Assembly: GCF_007991635.1 (NCBI RefSeq)
Contig: NZ_BJYS01000015.1
Span: forward strand, 62,001-126,000
DNA from: Adhaeribacter aerolatus
Lineage (GTDB): Bacteria; Bacteroidota; Bacteroidia; Cytophagales; Hymenobacteraceae
Reading direction: 5' to 3'
Length of the DNA: 64,000 nt
This document shows positions 37,142-46,285 of the stretch, piece after piece. Numbering within the stretch: position 1 is the stretch's first letter; every line of letters begins with the position of its first letter. Under the pieces are notes generated by a model, which was not told where the DNA came from, did not search any database, and was given only the letters and a program-made list of their open reading frames with translations. The translations under genes and the position numbers were made by a program.

Positions 37142-37648
37142 ATGATAGAACAGGCCGCTCAAAGACCCGTGGATGCGTATTTTGAGAAGTACGCCGAAAG
37201 CCACCAGAACCCTAAGAATAAACTTATTCACTGGATTTGTGTGCCCCTGATTGTCTTTAGCCTACTGGGCTTGGTTTGGGCTATTCCGTTCCCGCATCTG
37301 TCTTTTCTGGGCGAATATACCCGCTACCTCAACTGGGCTACTTTTCTGATTCTGTTTTCAATCTTCTATTATTTCCGCCTTTCGCCGCCGTTGGCTATTG
37401 CCATGCTATTTATTATTTCGGTTTTTGGAGCGACCATTGTTACCCTCGAAATATTACATCGGAAGGAAGGCTGGCCCGACATGTGGCAGATATGCTTGTT
37501 TATATTCTTTATCTCCTGGGTCGGTCAGTTTATCGGGCACAAAATAGAAGGCAAAAAACCTTCTTTTCTCGATGATTTAAAGTTTCTCCTGATTGGCCCC
37601 ATCTGGTTGCTGCATTTCATCTTCAGAAAGCTAGGTATTCCTTACTAA
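37142..37648 (+). CDS. Mpo1-like (DUF962) membrane protein
   Basis: 168 residues with four predicted transmembrane helices. Family motifs are seen at the start (YFEKYAESHQNPKNKLIHWI) and near the end (VGQFIGHKIEGKKP). The yeast homologue Mpo1 is an Fe-dependent 2-hydroxy fatty acid dioxygenase; conserved His residues here (e.g. in SHQNP, HW and GHK) fit metal binding. The bacterial role is untested. It stands alone, between the giant gene terminator and a convergent OYE gene. Confidence 0.88.
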   Translation: MIEQAAQRPVDAYFEKYAESHQNPKNKLIHWICVPLIVFSLLGLVWAIPFPHLSFLGEYTRYLNWATFLILFSIFYYFRLSPPLAIAMLFIISVFGATIVTLEILHRKEGWPDMWQICLFIFFISWVGQFIGHKIEGKKPSFLDDLKFLLIGPIWLLHFIFRKLGIPY

Positions 37649-37756
37649 CCTGCTGTATCAGCCCGAAATCACCAAAAAGCCCGGTGAATTTTATAAATAT
37701 TGCCACTGGATTTGATTGAGAAATAAACTTCTTTTCACAGAACTTCCGGCCAAATA

Positions 37757-38839
37757 TTAAGTTCTGGGCTTGGCCCGTTCGTACTGCACCGGCCAGGTAA
37801 CCGGTTGCCTCAACTCGGTTGCGGCTGTTAAACCAAAATACGGGTCCCGTAAAAATTCACGGGCAATAAAAACCATATCGGCCTGCCCGGTCCGGATAAT
37901 GTGGTCGGCTTGGTGCGCCGAAGTAATAAGGCCAACGGCACCGGTTAAAATACGGGCGCCCTCGCGGATGGCCTGAGCAAAAGGCGTTTGGTAGCCGGGG
38001 CCGGGCGTAATTTGCTGCACGCTTACGTTGCCGCCCGAGGAACAATCAATTAAATCTACGGCCAATGCTTTTAAGTGACGGGCCAAATCCACGCTTTGGG
38101 GTACCGTCCAGGAATTTTCTACATCGGTTACCCAGTCGGTGGCAGAAACGCGTACGATTAACGGCAAATCGGCTGGCCAAACGGTTTTTACGGTTTGTAC
38201 AACTTCCAGCAAAAGCCGGATACGGTTCTCGAAAGAGCCGCCGTAATTATCGGTGCGGTGGTTGGTGAGCGGCGACAGAAATTCGTGCAATAAATATCCG
38301 TGGGCGGCGTGAATTTCAATTACTTTAAATCCGGCAGCTAAGGCCCGCTGAGCGGCATCCCGAAAATCCGAAATTACTTTTTCGATACCGGCAAGTGTTA
38401 AAGCTACCGGGGGCGGTATATCGGCAGCTAAAGGTACCGGGCTGGGCGCATAAACTTCCTCCCAGCCGCGCTCCTCCGGACTTAAATGCTTGTTACCCAA
38501 CCACGGCGCGCTTTTACTGGCTTTGCGGCCCGCATGTGCCAACTGAATACCGGCCACAGCCTGGTGCTGGTGAATAAAATCGACGATGCGTTTCAGAAAC
38601 GGAATGTGTTCGTCTTTCCAGATTCCCAAGTCATCGGGGGTAATGCGGCCTTCCGGCGAAACGGCCGTTGCTTCGGTAAAAACCAACCCGGCACCGCCTA
38701 CTGCCCGGCTACCCAAATGCACCAGGTGCCAATCGTTGGCAAAACCATCGGTGCTGGAGTACTGGCACATGGGCGAAACCGCTATCCGGTTTTTTAACGA
38801 AATAGATTTTATAGTTAGAGGAGAAAATAAACCGTCCAT
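37757..38839 (-). CDS. YqjM-type NADH:flavin oxidoreductase (old yellow enzyme)
   Basis: 360 residues from the internal Met at 38839, chosen because OYE proteins begin shortly before the first strand (MDGLFSPLTIKSISLKNR). A longer frame reaches 38890. FMN and substrate signatures are present: SPMCQYSS, the active-site pair in EIHAAHGYLLHEFLSP, and the phosphate-binding tail ending AREFLRDPYFGL. The enzyme reduces alpha,beta-unsaturated carbonyls with NAD(P)H, probably in detoxification. The gene is divergent from the VOC gene at 39243, with which it may share a control region. Confidence 0.92.
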   Translation of the reverse strand: MDGLFSPLTIKSISLKNRIAVSPMCQYSSTDGFANDWHLVHLGSRAVGGAGLVFTEATAVSPEGRITPDDLGIWKDEHIPFLKRIVDFIHQHQAVAGIQLAHAGRKASKSAPWLGNKHLSPEERGWEEVYAPSPVPLAADIPPPVALTLAGIEKVISDFRDAAQRALAAGFKVIEIHAAHGYLLHEFLSPLTNHRTDNYGGSFENRIRLLLEVVQTVKTVWPADLPLIVRVSATDWVTDVENSWTVPQSVDLARHLKALAVDLIDCSSGGNVSVQQITPGPGYQTPFAQAIREGARILTGAVGLITSAHQADHIIRTGQADMVFIAREFLRDPYFGLTAATELRQPVTWPVQYERAKPRT

Positions 38840-39242
38840 AAGCAAATTAACTTTATTCAAAATAATGTCCCTTTTAGCCGCTTTCGGCAATTAAGGTTAC
38901 AGCCAAGCAACAGAATTATATCAGTCCTGTAATTTTAACCGCAAAAAGCTTAAACCAGGAAGAGCAGGATCTGGATTTTTTATGATTGCAGCATCTATAA
39001 TGCCCACCGCCCGATCGGATACCTCCTGTAAAAGCATTAAACAAGACCTTTGCTTTAACTACATATAAGCTGTTTTTAATTTAATACCGTTTAATACTAA
39101 ACCTTAGACTTGTAAATATATCGTCTTTAGTTTAAGCAGCATTCTATTAAAGTAATTTACTTCCGGCACCGTACCACGCTTTATAATGCGTTTAGCTTAA
39201 TTATACTGCCGGTATTTGTTAAAAATTTAACCTATTTTCTGT
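38840..39242. other. Divergent promoter region between OYE and VOC genes
   Basis: About 400 nt without a gene. It should carry both promoters. No clear operator or hairpin was found. Confidence 0.55.
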
Positions 39243-40133
39243 ATGGCAAATTTTATTTTACCTTCTTCGCTATCTATCCGGCAGGTGACTTTACGAACCC
39301 GCCGCCTGACCGACCTGCATACTTTTTACACCACCATACTCGGCCTGCAGGAAATTAGTTATAATGGAGCGGAAGCCCGGCTATCGGCCAGCGGTCAGGA
39401 ACCAGCCCAACTTATTTTAAGCCAAAACGAAACAGCCCCTTTACACAACCGCCGGCAACCAGGCTTGTACCACGTGGCCTGGCTGGTACCCAACCGCCTG
39501 GAACTGGCCCGGGCTTTAAGGCATTTTATTCAAACCAAATGGCCGCTTTCGGGCTTCGGCGACCACTTGGTAAGCGAGGCCATCTATTTTTCCGACCCCG
39601 ACGGCAACGGCATTGAAGTATACGCGGACCGCCCCCGCGAAACCTGGCCCATTGTAAACGGGCAGGTACAAATGGATACTTCACCAGTAGACGTTCCCGA
39701 CTTGCTCGCCCAATTACCGGACAACTCGCCCGAATGGCAAGGATTACACCGTAATACCCTCATCGGCCATATTCATTTACAGGTATCGTCGCTGGCGCAG
39801 GCCCGCCGCTTTTATGCTGATACGCTTGGGTTTAACGTAATGCAGGAAAATTACCCGGGTGCGCTGTTTGTAGCCGCAGGCGGTTATCACCACCACATTG
39901 GCCTGAACACCTGGCACAGCCAAAACGCTGCTCCCGGCCCCGAAGAACAAACCGGCTTAGTAAGTTTCACGATAAACATACCGGATACCCAGATTTTTGC
40001 CGCCTTAAAAAACAGCTTAATTAATACACCCTACCCAATTACAGCCGAAAAACCGGGGAGCTTTATGCTTGAAAGCCCGGATAAGTTAGCTATCCGGATA
40101 GAAGGAGATGGCCAGGCACAGGAAAATATTTAA
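39243..40133 (+). CDS. VOC-family dioxygenase/glyoxalase-like protein (CatE type)
   Basis: 296 residues with two vicinal-oxygen-chelate modules (~10-140 and ~165-285). Metal-ligand positions are visible in the second: His in IGHIHLQV, His in YHHHIGLN, Glu in IRIEGDG. This resembles catechol-2,3-dioxygenase-like CatE proteins of Bacillus, which degrade catechol and quinone compounds. With an OYE divergent to it, quinone or electrophile detoxification is a fair inference. Confidence 0.88.
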   Translation: MANFILPSSLSIRQVTLRTRRLTDLHTFYTTILGLQEISYNGAEARLSASGQEPAQLILSQNETAPLHNRRQPGLYHVAWLVPNRLELARALRHFIQTKWPLSGFGDHLVSEAIYFSDPDGNGIEVYADRPRETWPIVNGQVQMDTSPVDVPDLLAQLPDNSPEWQGLHRNTLIGHIHLQVSSLAQARRFYADTLGFNVMQENYPGALFVAAGGYHHHIGLNTWHSQNAAPGPEEQTGLVSFTINIPDTQIFAALKNSLINTPYPITAEKPGSFMLESPDKLAIRIEGDGQAQENI

Positions 40134-40138
40134 ACAAA

Positions 40139-40166
40139 AAAACCCCGGCGTTAAAGCCAGGGTTTT
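40139..40166. terminator. Bidirectional intrinsic terminator
   Basis: The stem 40139-40149 with 40156-40166 (one mismatch) has a T-run on both sides. It lies between convergent genes: VOC (ends 40133) and the first subtilase (ends 40189). Confidence 0.8.
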
Positions 40167-40188
40167 AAATATATTTAAATTGATTATT

Positions 40189-41571
40189 TTATTTAGCTAA
40201 AGCAGCATTGGCATCTAAGCGGCCACCCGTAACCGTTTTACTACTTAAAGACGATGTAGGCACAGCAGTACTGAGGATGGCATTTCTGATTTGCGCTACA
40301 GAGGCGCCGGGTTTTAAGGAAGCATACAAAGCAACGGCGCCGGTAACGTGCGGGGTAGCCATAGAAGTACCATCATAAGCACTATAACTATTATAAGCGG
40401 TGGTAGACCATATGGCCACGCCTGGCGCACCCAAATCAACGGATTTGGTGCCGTATTGTGAGAAACTGGCTAACGAACCGTTTTTGTCAATTGCGGCCAC
40501 CGCAATTACATTTGGCAATTCGTAATTAGATGGATAACTGGCAGTAGCATCGTTATTGGTTCCGGCGTTGCCGGCAGCGGCAATAAACATGATACCGGCA
40601 TCATTAGCCCGTTTAATGGCATCGTAAAGCGCCTGCGAATAGCCCCCGCCACCCCAGGAGTTGTTCGTTGCCACAATGTTTAACCCGTGTTTTACCTTTA
40701 AGTTTGTAAAATAATCTACGGCTTTAACGGCATTTGCCGTATTACCGCCTCGCCGGCCTAAAAACTTACCCGAAATAAGAGTAACATTCCAGTTAACCCC
40801 AACTACGCCGGTACTATTATTAGCTTTGGCACCGATGGTTCCGGCTACGTGCGTACCGTGGTCGTCTAAAGAACCTTTGGTGCCACCATCATAAATAGAG
40901 TTATCATTACCATCAAAATCCCAGCCATTCACATCATCTACATAGCCGTTACCATCATTATCAATGCCATCGACTTTATCATAAGTGTTGGTCCACACCT
41001 GACCGGCCAAATCAGGATGGTTTAATTGAATACCTTCATCAATAATACCCACGTAAACAGAAGCAGCCCCGGTAGTTCCGGCAGCCCAGGCCGCCTCGGC
41101 ATTACTGCCATTGCCGCCTTTCATGCCCCAAAGCGAACCATTGGTAAGATAAGGGTCGGAAGCAGTTGCTGCGTGCTGGTAAATGTAGTTAGGCTCAGCG
41201 AATTCTATTTCCGTTCCCCCTTTTATTTTATTGATAGCTTCCAAAGCGGCCAGCGGCGTACGCACTACCAATATACCTTCGGTATCGCCCAGGCGCTCCA
41301 TGGTTTTGGTTAATATTTTTTCAGATACTTTGCCGCCAATTTTGGCCAGTACCCGGGCTTTAACTTCTTCCGACTGACCGGGCTTCAATTTTATTAATAG
41401 TTCATTTGGCACGTGTTCCAATGCCTGGGCTGCTGCATCTGCCGAAGAAGTTCCGCCGTTAATAGCCGTAGGTTCCTCCAGGCTTCTGTCGCAACCTGCA
41501 AATACCATCATCGAAAGGATACCAGCCGCCACTACCGATTTGCCGGGCATTAAGATAGATTTGATTTTCAT
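40189..41571 (-). CDS. Subtilisin-like (S8) serine protease lipoprotein, copy 1
   Basis: 460 residues. The lipoprotein signal has Cys27 (VFAGC). An I9-type inhibitory prodomain spans ~50-130 (PNELLIKLKPG, then EFAEPNYIYQ). The S8 domain has the full triad: Asp178 (GIIDEG), His238 (DHGTHVAG) and Ser403 (YDGTSMATPHVTG), with oxyanion Asn in AAAGN. A Ca-binding-like DGIDNDGNGYVDD loop follows the Asp. The mature protease should sit in the periplasm or on the surface. It is closely related along its whole length to the second copy at 42278, a tandem duplication. A 54-codon reading frame lies 68 nt upstream. Confidence 0.93.
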   Translation of the reverse strand: MKIKSILMPGKSVVAAGILSMMVFAGCDRSLEEPTAINGGTSSADAAAQALEHVPNELLIKLKPGQSEEVKARVLAKIGGKVSEKILTKTMERLGDTEGILVVRTPLAALEAINKIKGGTEIEFAEPNYIYQHAATASDPYLTNGSLWGMKGGNGSNAEAAWAAGTTGAASVYVGIIDEGIQLNHPDLAGQVWTNTYDKVDGIDNDGNGYVDDVNGWDFDGNDNSIYDGGTKGSLDDHGTHVAGTIGAKANNSTGVVGVNWNVTLISGKFLGRRGGNTANAVKAVDYFTNLKVKHGLNIVATNNSWGGGGYSQALYDAIKRANDAGIMFIAAAGNAGTNNDATASYPSNYELPNVIAVAAIDKNGSLASFSQYGTKSVDLGAPGVAIWSTTAYNSYSAYDGTSMATPHVTGAVALYASLKPGASVAQIRNAILSTAVPTSSLSSKTVTGGRLDANAALAK

Positions 41572-41639
41572 ACCAGTTTGTTTTTGGAATAAATAAGGGA
41601 AATAGATTTATGAATTAGGTTTATTTGATTATTTAAAGA

Positions 41640-41804
41640 TTATGGCAGCACAACATATTTACCAGAAAACATTGGGCTTAGCCTGGTACCTGTAGCGGAT
41701 TTACCGCAAAATGCAGCACCGACAAAACATTTACCTGCAGCAGACGCATTAGCCTGAACGGTTTTGTCTGCTTCGGTAATAGCCCAATGCAGGAGCTTTC
41801 CCAT
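41640..41804 (-). CDS. Candidate small protein (54 residues), function unknown
   Basis: Starts MGKLLHWAITEADKTV and ends SGKYVVLP before TAA. Codon choice resembles neighbouring genes and the frame holds no stop over a stretch surrounded by AT-rich non-coding DNA. It has two Cys seven residues apart (KCFVGAAFCGK), a hydrophilic middle and no signal peptide. It lies directly upstream of subtilase copy 1 and may share its transcript. A peptide next to proteases could be a substrate, inhibitor or ribosomal peptide precursor, but nothing shows this. No similar frame was found before copy 2. Could also be chance, as it is short. Confidence 0.4.
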   Translation of the reverse strand: MGKLLHWAITEADKTVQANASAAGKCFVGAAFCGKSATGTRLSPMFSGKYVVLP

Positions 41805-42222
41805 TGTTATAAGTGCTTATTTTTAAGGGTAAATAATTTCTATTCGAAATATATCTACATAATTTTGTTATAAAAAAAATTAAATAAATTTTTATAAAAT
41901 ATCTTTATTAATAAATGAATAATATTAATTAAGCACAATTTAAACCAACAACATTAATAAGAAACCACATTCTGAAAATACATTTAATATTAACTTTTAA
42001 CATCACAAAAGATAGTTCCAGGTATTTACAACAGCTATTAATCGCCAGAGGAAGGATAAGCAATATTTACAAACTATAATTACTCAAAATAACCAAACAG
42101 CACAAACGAACCGCCATAACTTTAGTTAATACAATTATACACAATTAGAAAAACCTGTAAAAAATCAATTTTCATTAGATAAATCATTTTTGTATTGAAG
42201 TTTATTTATCCCTAAAAAATAG

Positions 42223-42251
42223 AGGTCCGGCAGCCTATGACTGCCGGACCT
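42223..42251 (-). terminator. Intrinsic terminator of subtilase copy 2
   Basis: A perfect 11-bp GC-rich stem (42223-42233 with 42241-42251) with a 7-nt loop, followed on the minus strand by CTATTTTTTAG. It starts 27 nt after the copy-2 stop. Confidence 0.92.
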
Positions 42252-42277
42252 TTTAAGATTACTTATGAATTCCGGTT

Positions 42278-43678
42278 TTAAAAACCGCTTACATTAAGAC
42301 GCCCACCGCTAGTACATTTATCAGTTAAGGAAGGGGTAGGTACCGCACTACTTATAATAGCATTTTTAATGGCTGCTGCCGAAGCACTAGGATGAGAGGC
42401 AGCATACAAAGCAACGCCACCTGTAACGTGTGGGGTAGCCATAGAGGTACCACTGTACGATGAATAAGTATTAAAGGCAGTAGTAGAGTAAATACTGGAG
42501 CCCGGAGCGCCTATATCCACGGTGGTAGCTCCATAGTTAGAGAAGGATGACCTGCCACCGGTAGATGTAATAGCTGCTACGGCAATTACATTAGGCGAAG
42601 TATAATTTGACGGGTAACTCGCAGTAACATCATTGTTATCGCCTACGCCATCATTACCACCATTACCGGCCGCCGCTACAAATAATATATTGGCAGTGTT
42701 GGCCCGGTTAACAGCATCAAATAAGGCCTGCGAGAAGCCACCGCCCCCCCAGGAGTTATTGCTGGCTACAATATTCATACCGTGACGGCTTTTCAGATCG
42801 TTCAGGTAATCTACGGCCTTAACCGCATTTGCTGTTGTACCACCACGTCGGCCCAGGAATTTACAGGAGATCATGGTAACATTCCAGTTCACGCCTACTA
42901 CCCCGGTTCCATTGTTTACTCCACCTATGGTACCCGCCACGTGGGTACCATGGTCATCTAAACTACCCCGGCTGCCACCATCATAAATTGTATTATCATT
43001 ACCATCAAAATCCCAGCCATGCACATCATCTACGTACCCATTTTTGTCATTATCCACACCATCAACCGGGTCGTGCGGATTCGTCCAGACATTAGGCTTT
43101 AAATCCGGGTGTTCAAATTGAATTCCTTCATCAATAATACCCACCACAACCGAAGCCGAACCAGTATTTCCACGAGCCCAGGCTTCCGCCGCCTGGCTGC
43201 CGTACTGGTTAGCTGGCGAGGAACCATCGCCGTACATGCCCCACAAAGAACCATTGGTAAAATAAGTATCGGTTGATGCGGCACTGTGGGTATAAATATA
43301 ATTCGGCTCGGCATATTCTACCTCCAGGCCTTTAGCTTTGGCAACAGCCTCCAAGGCCGCCAGGGGTGTATGCACCAAGTAAACACCTTCATCCCCAAAG
43401 CGCTCCATGGCTTTAGTCAGGATGTGTTCTTTTACTTTACCGCTAATGCGGGCTAAAGCATTGGCGCGGGCCGCTTCGGAAGCTCCTTTTTTGAACTTCA
43501 CCAGCACTTCATTCGGTACATGATTCTGGGCCTGAGCTACGGCATCCGACGAAGCCGATTGGCTGGCTAAACCTGTTGGTTCATCCAGATTCTTTTCGCA
43601 ACCAGCCAATACCGCCATAGACAGAATCCCGGTCGCAATCACCGATTTGCCGGACATTAAAATAGACTTGATTTTCAT
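42278..43678 (-). CDS. Subtilisin-like (S8) serine protease lipoprotein, copy 2
   Basis: 466 residues. Lipobox LAGC (Cys27); I9-like prodomain ~50-130 (PNEVLVKFKKG, then EYAEPNYIYT). Triad: Asp183 (GIIDEG), His243 (DHGTHVAG), Ser412 (YSGTSMATPHVTG). Like copy 1 it shows a DGVDNDKNGYVDD loop. The two are paralogues with colinear architecture; copy 2 has small insertions (e.g. GDGSSPANQYG) and its C-terminus ends GRLNVSGF rather than LDANAALAK. It has its own terminator, so copies are transcribed separately. The substrate is unknown. Confidence 0.93.
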   Translation of the reverse strand: MKIKSILMSGKSVIATGILSMAVLAGCEKNLDEPTGLASQSASSDAVAQAQNHVPNEVLVKFKKGASEAARANALARISGKVKEHILTKAMERFGDEGVYLVHTPLAALEAVAKAKGLEVEYAEPNYIYTHSAASTDTYFTNGSLWGMYGDGSSPANQYGSQAAEAWARGNTGSASVVVGIIDEGIQFEHPDLKPNVWTNPHDPVDGVDNDKNGYVDDVHGWDFDGNDNTIYDGGSRGSLDDHGTHVAGTIGGVNNGTGVVGVNWNVTMISCKFLGRRGGTTANAVKAVDYLNDLKSRHGMNIVASNNSWGGGGFSQALFDAVNRANTANILFVAAAGNGGNDGVGDNNDVTASYPSNYTSPNVIAVAAITSTGGRSSFSNYGATTVDIGAPGSSIYSTTAFNTYSSYSGTSMATPHVTGGVALYAASHPSASAAAIKNAIISSAVPTPSLTDKCTSGGRLNVSGF

Positions 43679-44212
43679 ACTAACAATTTTGTAGAAGTTG
43701 ATAAATAGATTTATAAATATTAGTTAAAGGAATTCAAGCTATATATTTCGGCATAAAACACCACAGAACAGCTATGTTTAGCTGTAATAATTTTTACCGT
43801 TTTGTATTTGAAAAATATCTAACTATACCCGCAGTTTCCAACCCAGGAAAAAAGAAGTTCTGGCAGTAACCAGCAACGTCAAAACCTAATATACCTTAAT
43901 AATTAAATTGAGGGCACTTTATACCTCAGAATATTTAAACAAAAACCTTTAAGCACCCCGCATTCTTCTATTAAAGGAACGAGGGTTTTCCGCAGATGGC
44001 TTTTTATTTTATCTTAAGAAAGGTACTAAAGATTGATTTTTCTGGAGCATACGTAATAGCGGCAGAACCGTTTAGTATTTAGCTATTCTCCTGGAAAATA
44101 TTTTTCTGAGAAAAACTTTTGCAATGCCTATAACAATTGCTTAAAACATCATTAAAATAATATTGGCTATAAACCAAGCTCCCAAATAATTTACCGGCTG
44201 CTACTAGTGCTA
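43679..44212. other. Gap upstream of subtilase copy 2
   Basis: 534 nt, AT-rich, without a convincing gene or hairpin. It contains the copy-2 promoter and the 3' side of the inositol-monophosphatase-like gene. Confidence 0.55.
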
Positions 44213-45229
44213 TTATAATAAACCATATTTCGTTAAAACCCTGTGTAGAATAGGTTCAATTTGTGCTTTGAGTTGTCCGTTCGCATAGGCTACCCAATCT
44301 ACGGGACTAGTGGTATCGAGTGGCGCATTCAGGGGTTCGCCAGCAGGATTGGTAATGATAACCCCCGCTTCCTGGCCAATGAGCGTAGCGCAAACATCGT
44401 AGGGGTGGCAAACGTGGCCGGTTTTCTGACCGGCTTTTCGCATCTTCCGGAAAAGGCTTTCCCGGATATCGGCCACAAAACGGTCGTGCCCAACCAATAT
44501 TTCGTACAACTGCCCGCCGCTAGAAATATATTGATCTTCGAAAACAATGGCTTTGCCTTCAGGCGCATCCGGAAACAAAGTAGCCAGCATTTCGTCTTCA
44601 ATGGCCGCCAGCACATCACGACCCGGTGGAAAAAAGCGGGCTATCTGCCCAAAGCCACCGTACCAGGTCGGCGATTGCGAAGGCCGGATGGTTCGGGTTT
44701 CGCGGGTATTTTTTTCCAGGTGCCAGGTGTAGCGATGCGCGCCCTGCCCTTTTACTGCCCATAAAGTATCACTTAAAACGCTGCGGGAAGTGGGCAATTC
44801 GGTCATAACGGATACTTCAATATCCTGCAAGCAAGTTTTACTGCCTTTATTGGGGGCGGCTCCGGCCAGAAAAAAAGCCGAACGCTTGTCGTACATAATG
44901 CCCCGGGTGCCATCAATCGGGTCCATGATAATCCGGATAGCAGCTTGCCCGGCGGTGATATTTTCCGGCAGTACCAACCCACTTTCCGAATCCTCACCAA
45001 TTCCTTCGGCAATCAGCACCACGCCACCTAAAGCGGCGGCTTGTGCCCGCAGCAAAGGCAGGATAATATCTTCTACATCTTTATCAATCTGGTAAATGGT
45101 ATCGTCGGCACCTTCCTGGTGCACGGCCGCCCGTTCTTCTATTGATTGTTCCCTTAACGACTGGTGTACTTTCCGGCAAACGGCCTCGCCAATCTGGCAT
45201 AATACTTCCCGGATTAATTCGTGATTCAT
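44213..45229 (-). CDS. Inositol monophosphatase/fructose-bisphosphatase-family protein
   Basis: 338 residues from Met at 45229. A longer frame to 45298 adds 23 residues without family features and is less likely. The hallmark metal-binding motif is present: MDPIDGTRGIMYD; an upstream Glu (IAEGIGED) gives another ligand and the C-terminal part has HPYDVCATLIGQEAG in place of the usual WDxAAG. The fold hydrolyses a phosphate from inositol, sugar or nucleotide substrates, Mg-dependent. The protein is longer than classic SuhB (~270), with extra loops. Substrate not predictable. Confidence 0.85.
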   Translation of the reverse strand: MNHELIREVLCQIGEAVCRKVHQSLREQSIEERAAVHQEGADDTIYQIDKDVEDIILPLLRAQAAALGGVVLIAEGIGEDSESGLVLPENITAGQAAIRIIMDPIDGTRGIMYDKRSAFFLAGAAPNKGSKTCLQDIEVSVMTELPTSRSVLSDTLWAVKGQGAHRYTWHLEKNTRETRTIRPSQSPTWYGGFGQIARFFPPGRDVLAAIEDEMLATLFPDAPEGKAIVFEDQYISSGGQLYEILVGHDRFVADIRESLFRKMRKAGQKTGHVCHPYDVCATLIGQEAGVIITNPAGEPLNAPLDTTSPVDWVAYANGQLKAQIEPILHRVLTKYGLL

Positions 45230-45427
45230 GGCTTTAGCATTTAAATTTAACAAGCCTGCAATATTACCAATCCTAAACCACATAAATTTGGGCAGCACAA
45301 ATTTTTACCATCCTTTACCATCAGGTTGTAACAAGCAATATTTTAGCCTGATACAAGAAATATTACCAGTATAAACAAGTTGTTCTGTTAAAAGCATTAA
45401 TCCGATAATATTAGCTTACTGGTGCAT

Positions 45428-46237
45428 CTATTGCGGCTGGCAAACCGAGCAGAAGTAAGTAGTACGGCCACCCACCTTATTTATTTCTAACGGCGATTGG
45501 TGTACGGGGCATACTTGTCGGTCGAGGGGTTTTAAAGCGCTATCGTCCCAGCCGCGGGCGTGAATTAAAAAAGATTTTGGAAAATTGCCGTAGATAGCTT
45601 CCTGCTCAATGGCGGTGCGCAGCACGATTTGGATAGCGGTGTGCAAGCGTTGGAATTCGTCTGTCGAAAGCTGGTTAGCCAGTTTAGCCGGAAATATGCC
45701 GGCCTGAAATAAAACTTCGTCGGCAATCCAGTTACCAACACCCGCCAGAATTTTCTGATCCAGCAATAAAGATTTAATAGGTGCTTTGCGTTTCCCCAGA
45801 CTCGCCTGCAACTGCGGTAAGGTAATATCCAGCGCATCGGGGCCTAAACTTTTCTCCTGGCGGTACGCTTCTACGCTTTCGGCTAGCCCTACGCGACCAA
45901 ACTTACGCGAATCAATAAACGCCAGCCGGAAACCATTCTGGAAAATAAAAACAATGCGGGCAAAACGAGGTGTATCTTCCGCATCGCGGTAGTAAGCTAA
46001 ATCGCCGGTCATGCCAAAGTGCAGTACCAGGGTTTTGCCGGTGTTTAGGTTTATTAAAAAGTGTTTGCCTATGCGGTGTACGTTGGTAAACTGCGCACCT
46101 TTCAGCTCGCGCTGGAGCGTATCAAAATCGGTGGTAAGTTGCCGCTGGTCTTCTACTTCCAAACTGGCGACGGTCTGGCCCAGAGCGGTTTCTTCAAAAT
46201 AGCGGCGGTAGGTTTCTACTTCGGGTAATTCGGGCAT
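45428..46237 (-). CDS. mutM: Formamidopyrimidine-DNA glycosylase (Fpg/Nei family)
   Basis: 269 residues. The N-terminus MPELPEVE holds catalytic Pro2 and Glu3; the beta-elimination Lys is in RIGKHFL. Helix-two-turn-helix part: LLDQKILAGVGNWIADEVLF. The C-terminal zinc finger reads CPVH...CSVC, so one of the four cysteines is a His (C-x2-H, C-x2-C), a metal-compatible variant. It removes oxidised purines and nicks the abasic site. The gene lies 48 nt past the START gene, so it may be transcribed with the preceding lipid operon, though by function it is independent. Confidence 0.9.
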   Translation of the reverse strand: MPELPEVETYRRYFEETALGQTVASLEVEDQRQLTTDFDTLQRELKGAQFTNVHRIGKHFLINLNTGKTLVLHFGMTGDLAYYRDAEDTPRFARIVFIFQNGFRLAFIDSRKFGRVGLAESVEAYRQEKSLGPDALDITLPQLQASLGKRKAPIKSLLLDQKILAGVGNWIADEVLFQAGIFPAKLANQLSTDEFQRLHTAIQIVLRTAIEQEAIYGNFPKSFLIHARGWDDSALKPLDRQVCPVHQSPLEINKVGGRTTYFCSVCQPQ

Positions 46238-46285
46238 AAAACAAAACTTTGTGCTTCTTAAACTACCGAAGCTAAAATAAGTTTA

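Larger units (their letters stand above)
41572..42277. other. Gap between the two subtilase genes
   Basis: Contains the small reading frame 41640-41804, the copy-2 terminator (42223-42251) and 400 nt of very AT-rich DNA (41805-42215), which presumably carries the promoter of copy 1 or of the small gene. Nested inverted segments (41670-41678 with 41781-41789, 41721-41728 with 41761-41768) overlap the small frame. Confidence 0.6.

Noticed and set aside
38840-38890. Longer N-terminus of the OYE protein
   Set aside because: The extra 17 residues do not look like the family's start, and the internal Met gives a typical N-terminus.
45230-45298. Longer N-terminus of the inositol-monophosphatase-like protein
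   Set aside because: Extra residues have no family features, and Met at 45229 gives a normal start.
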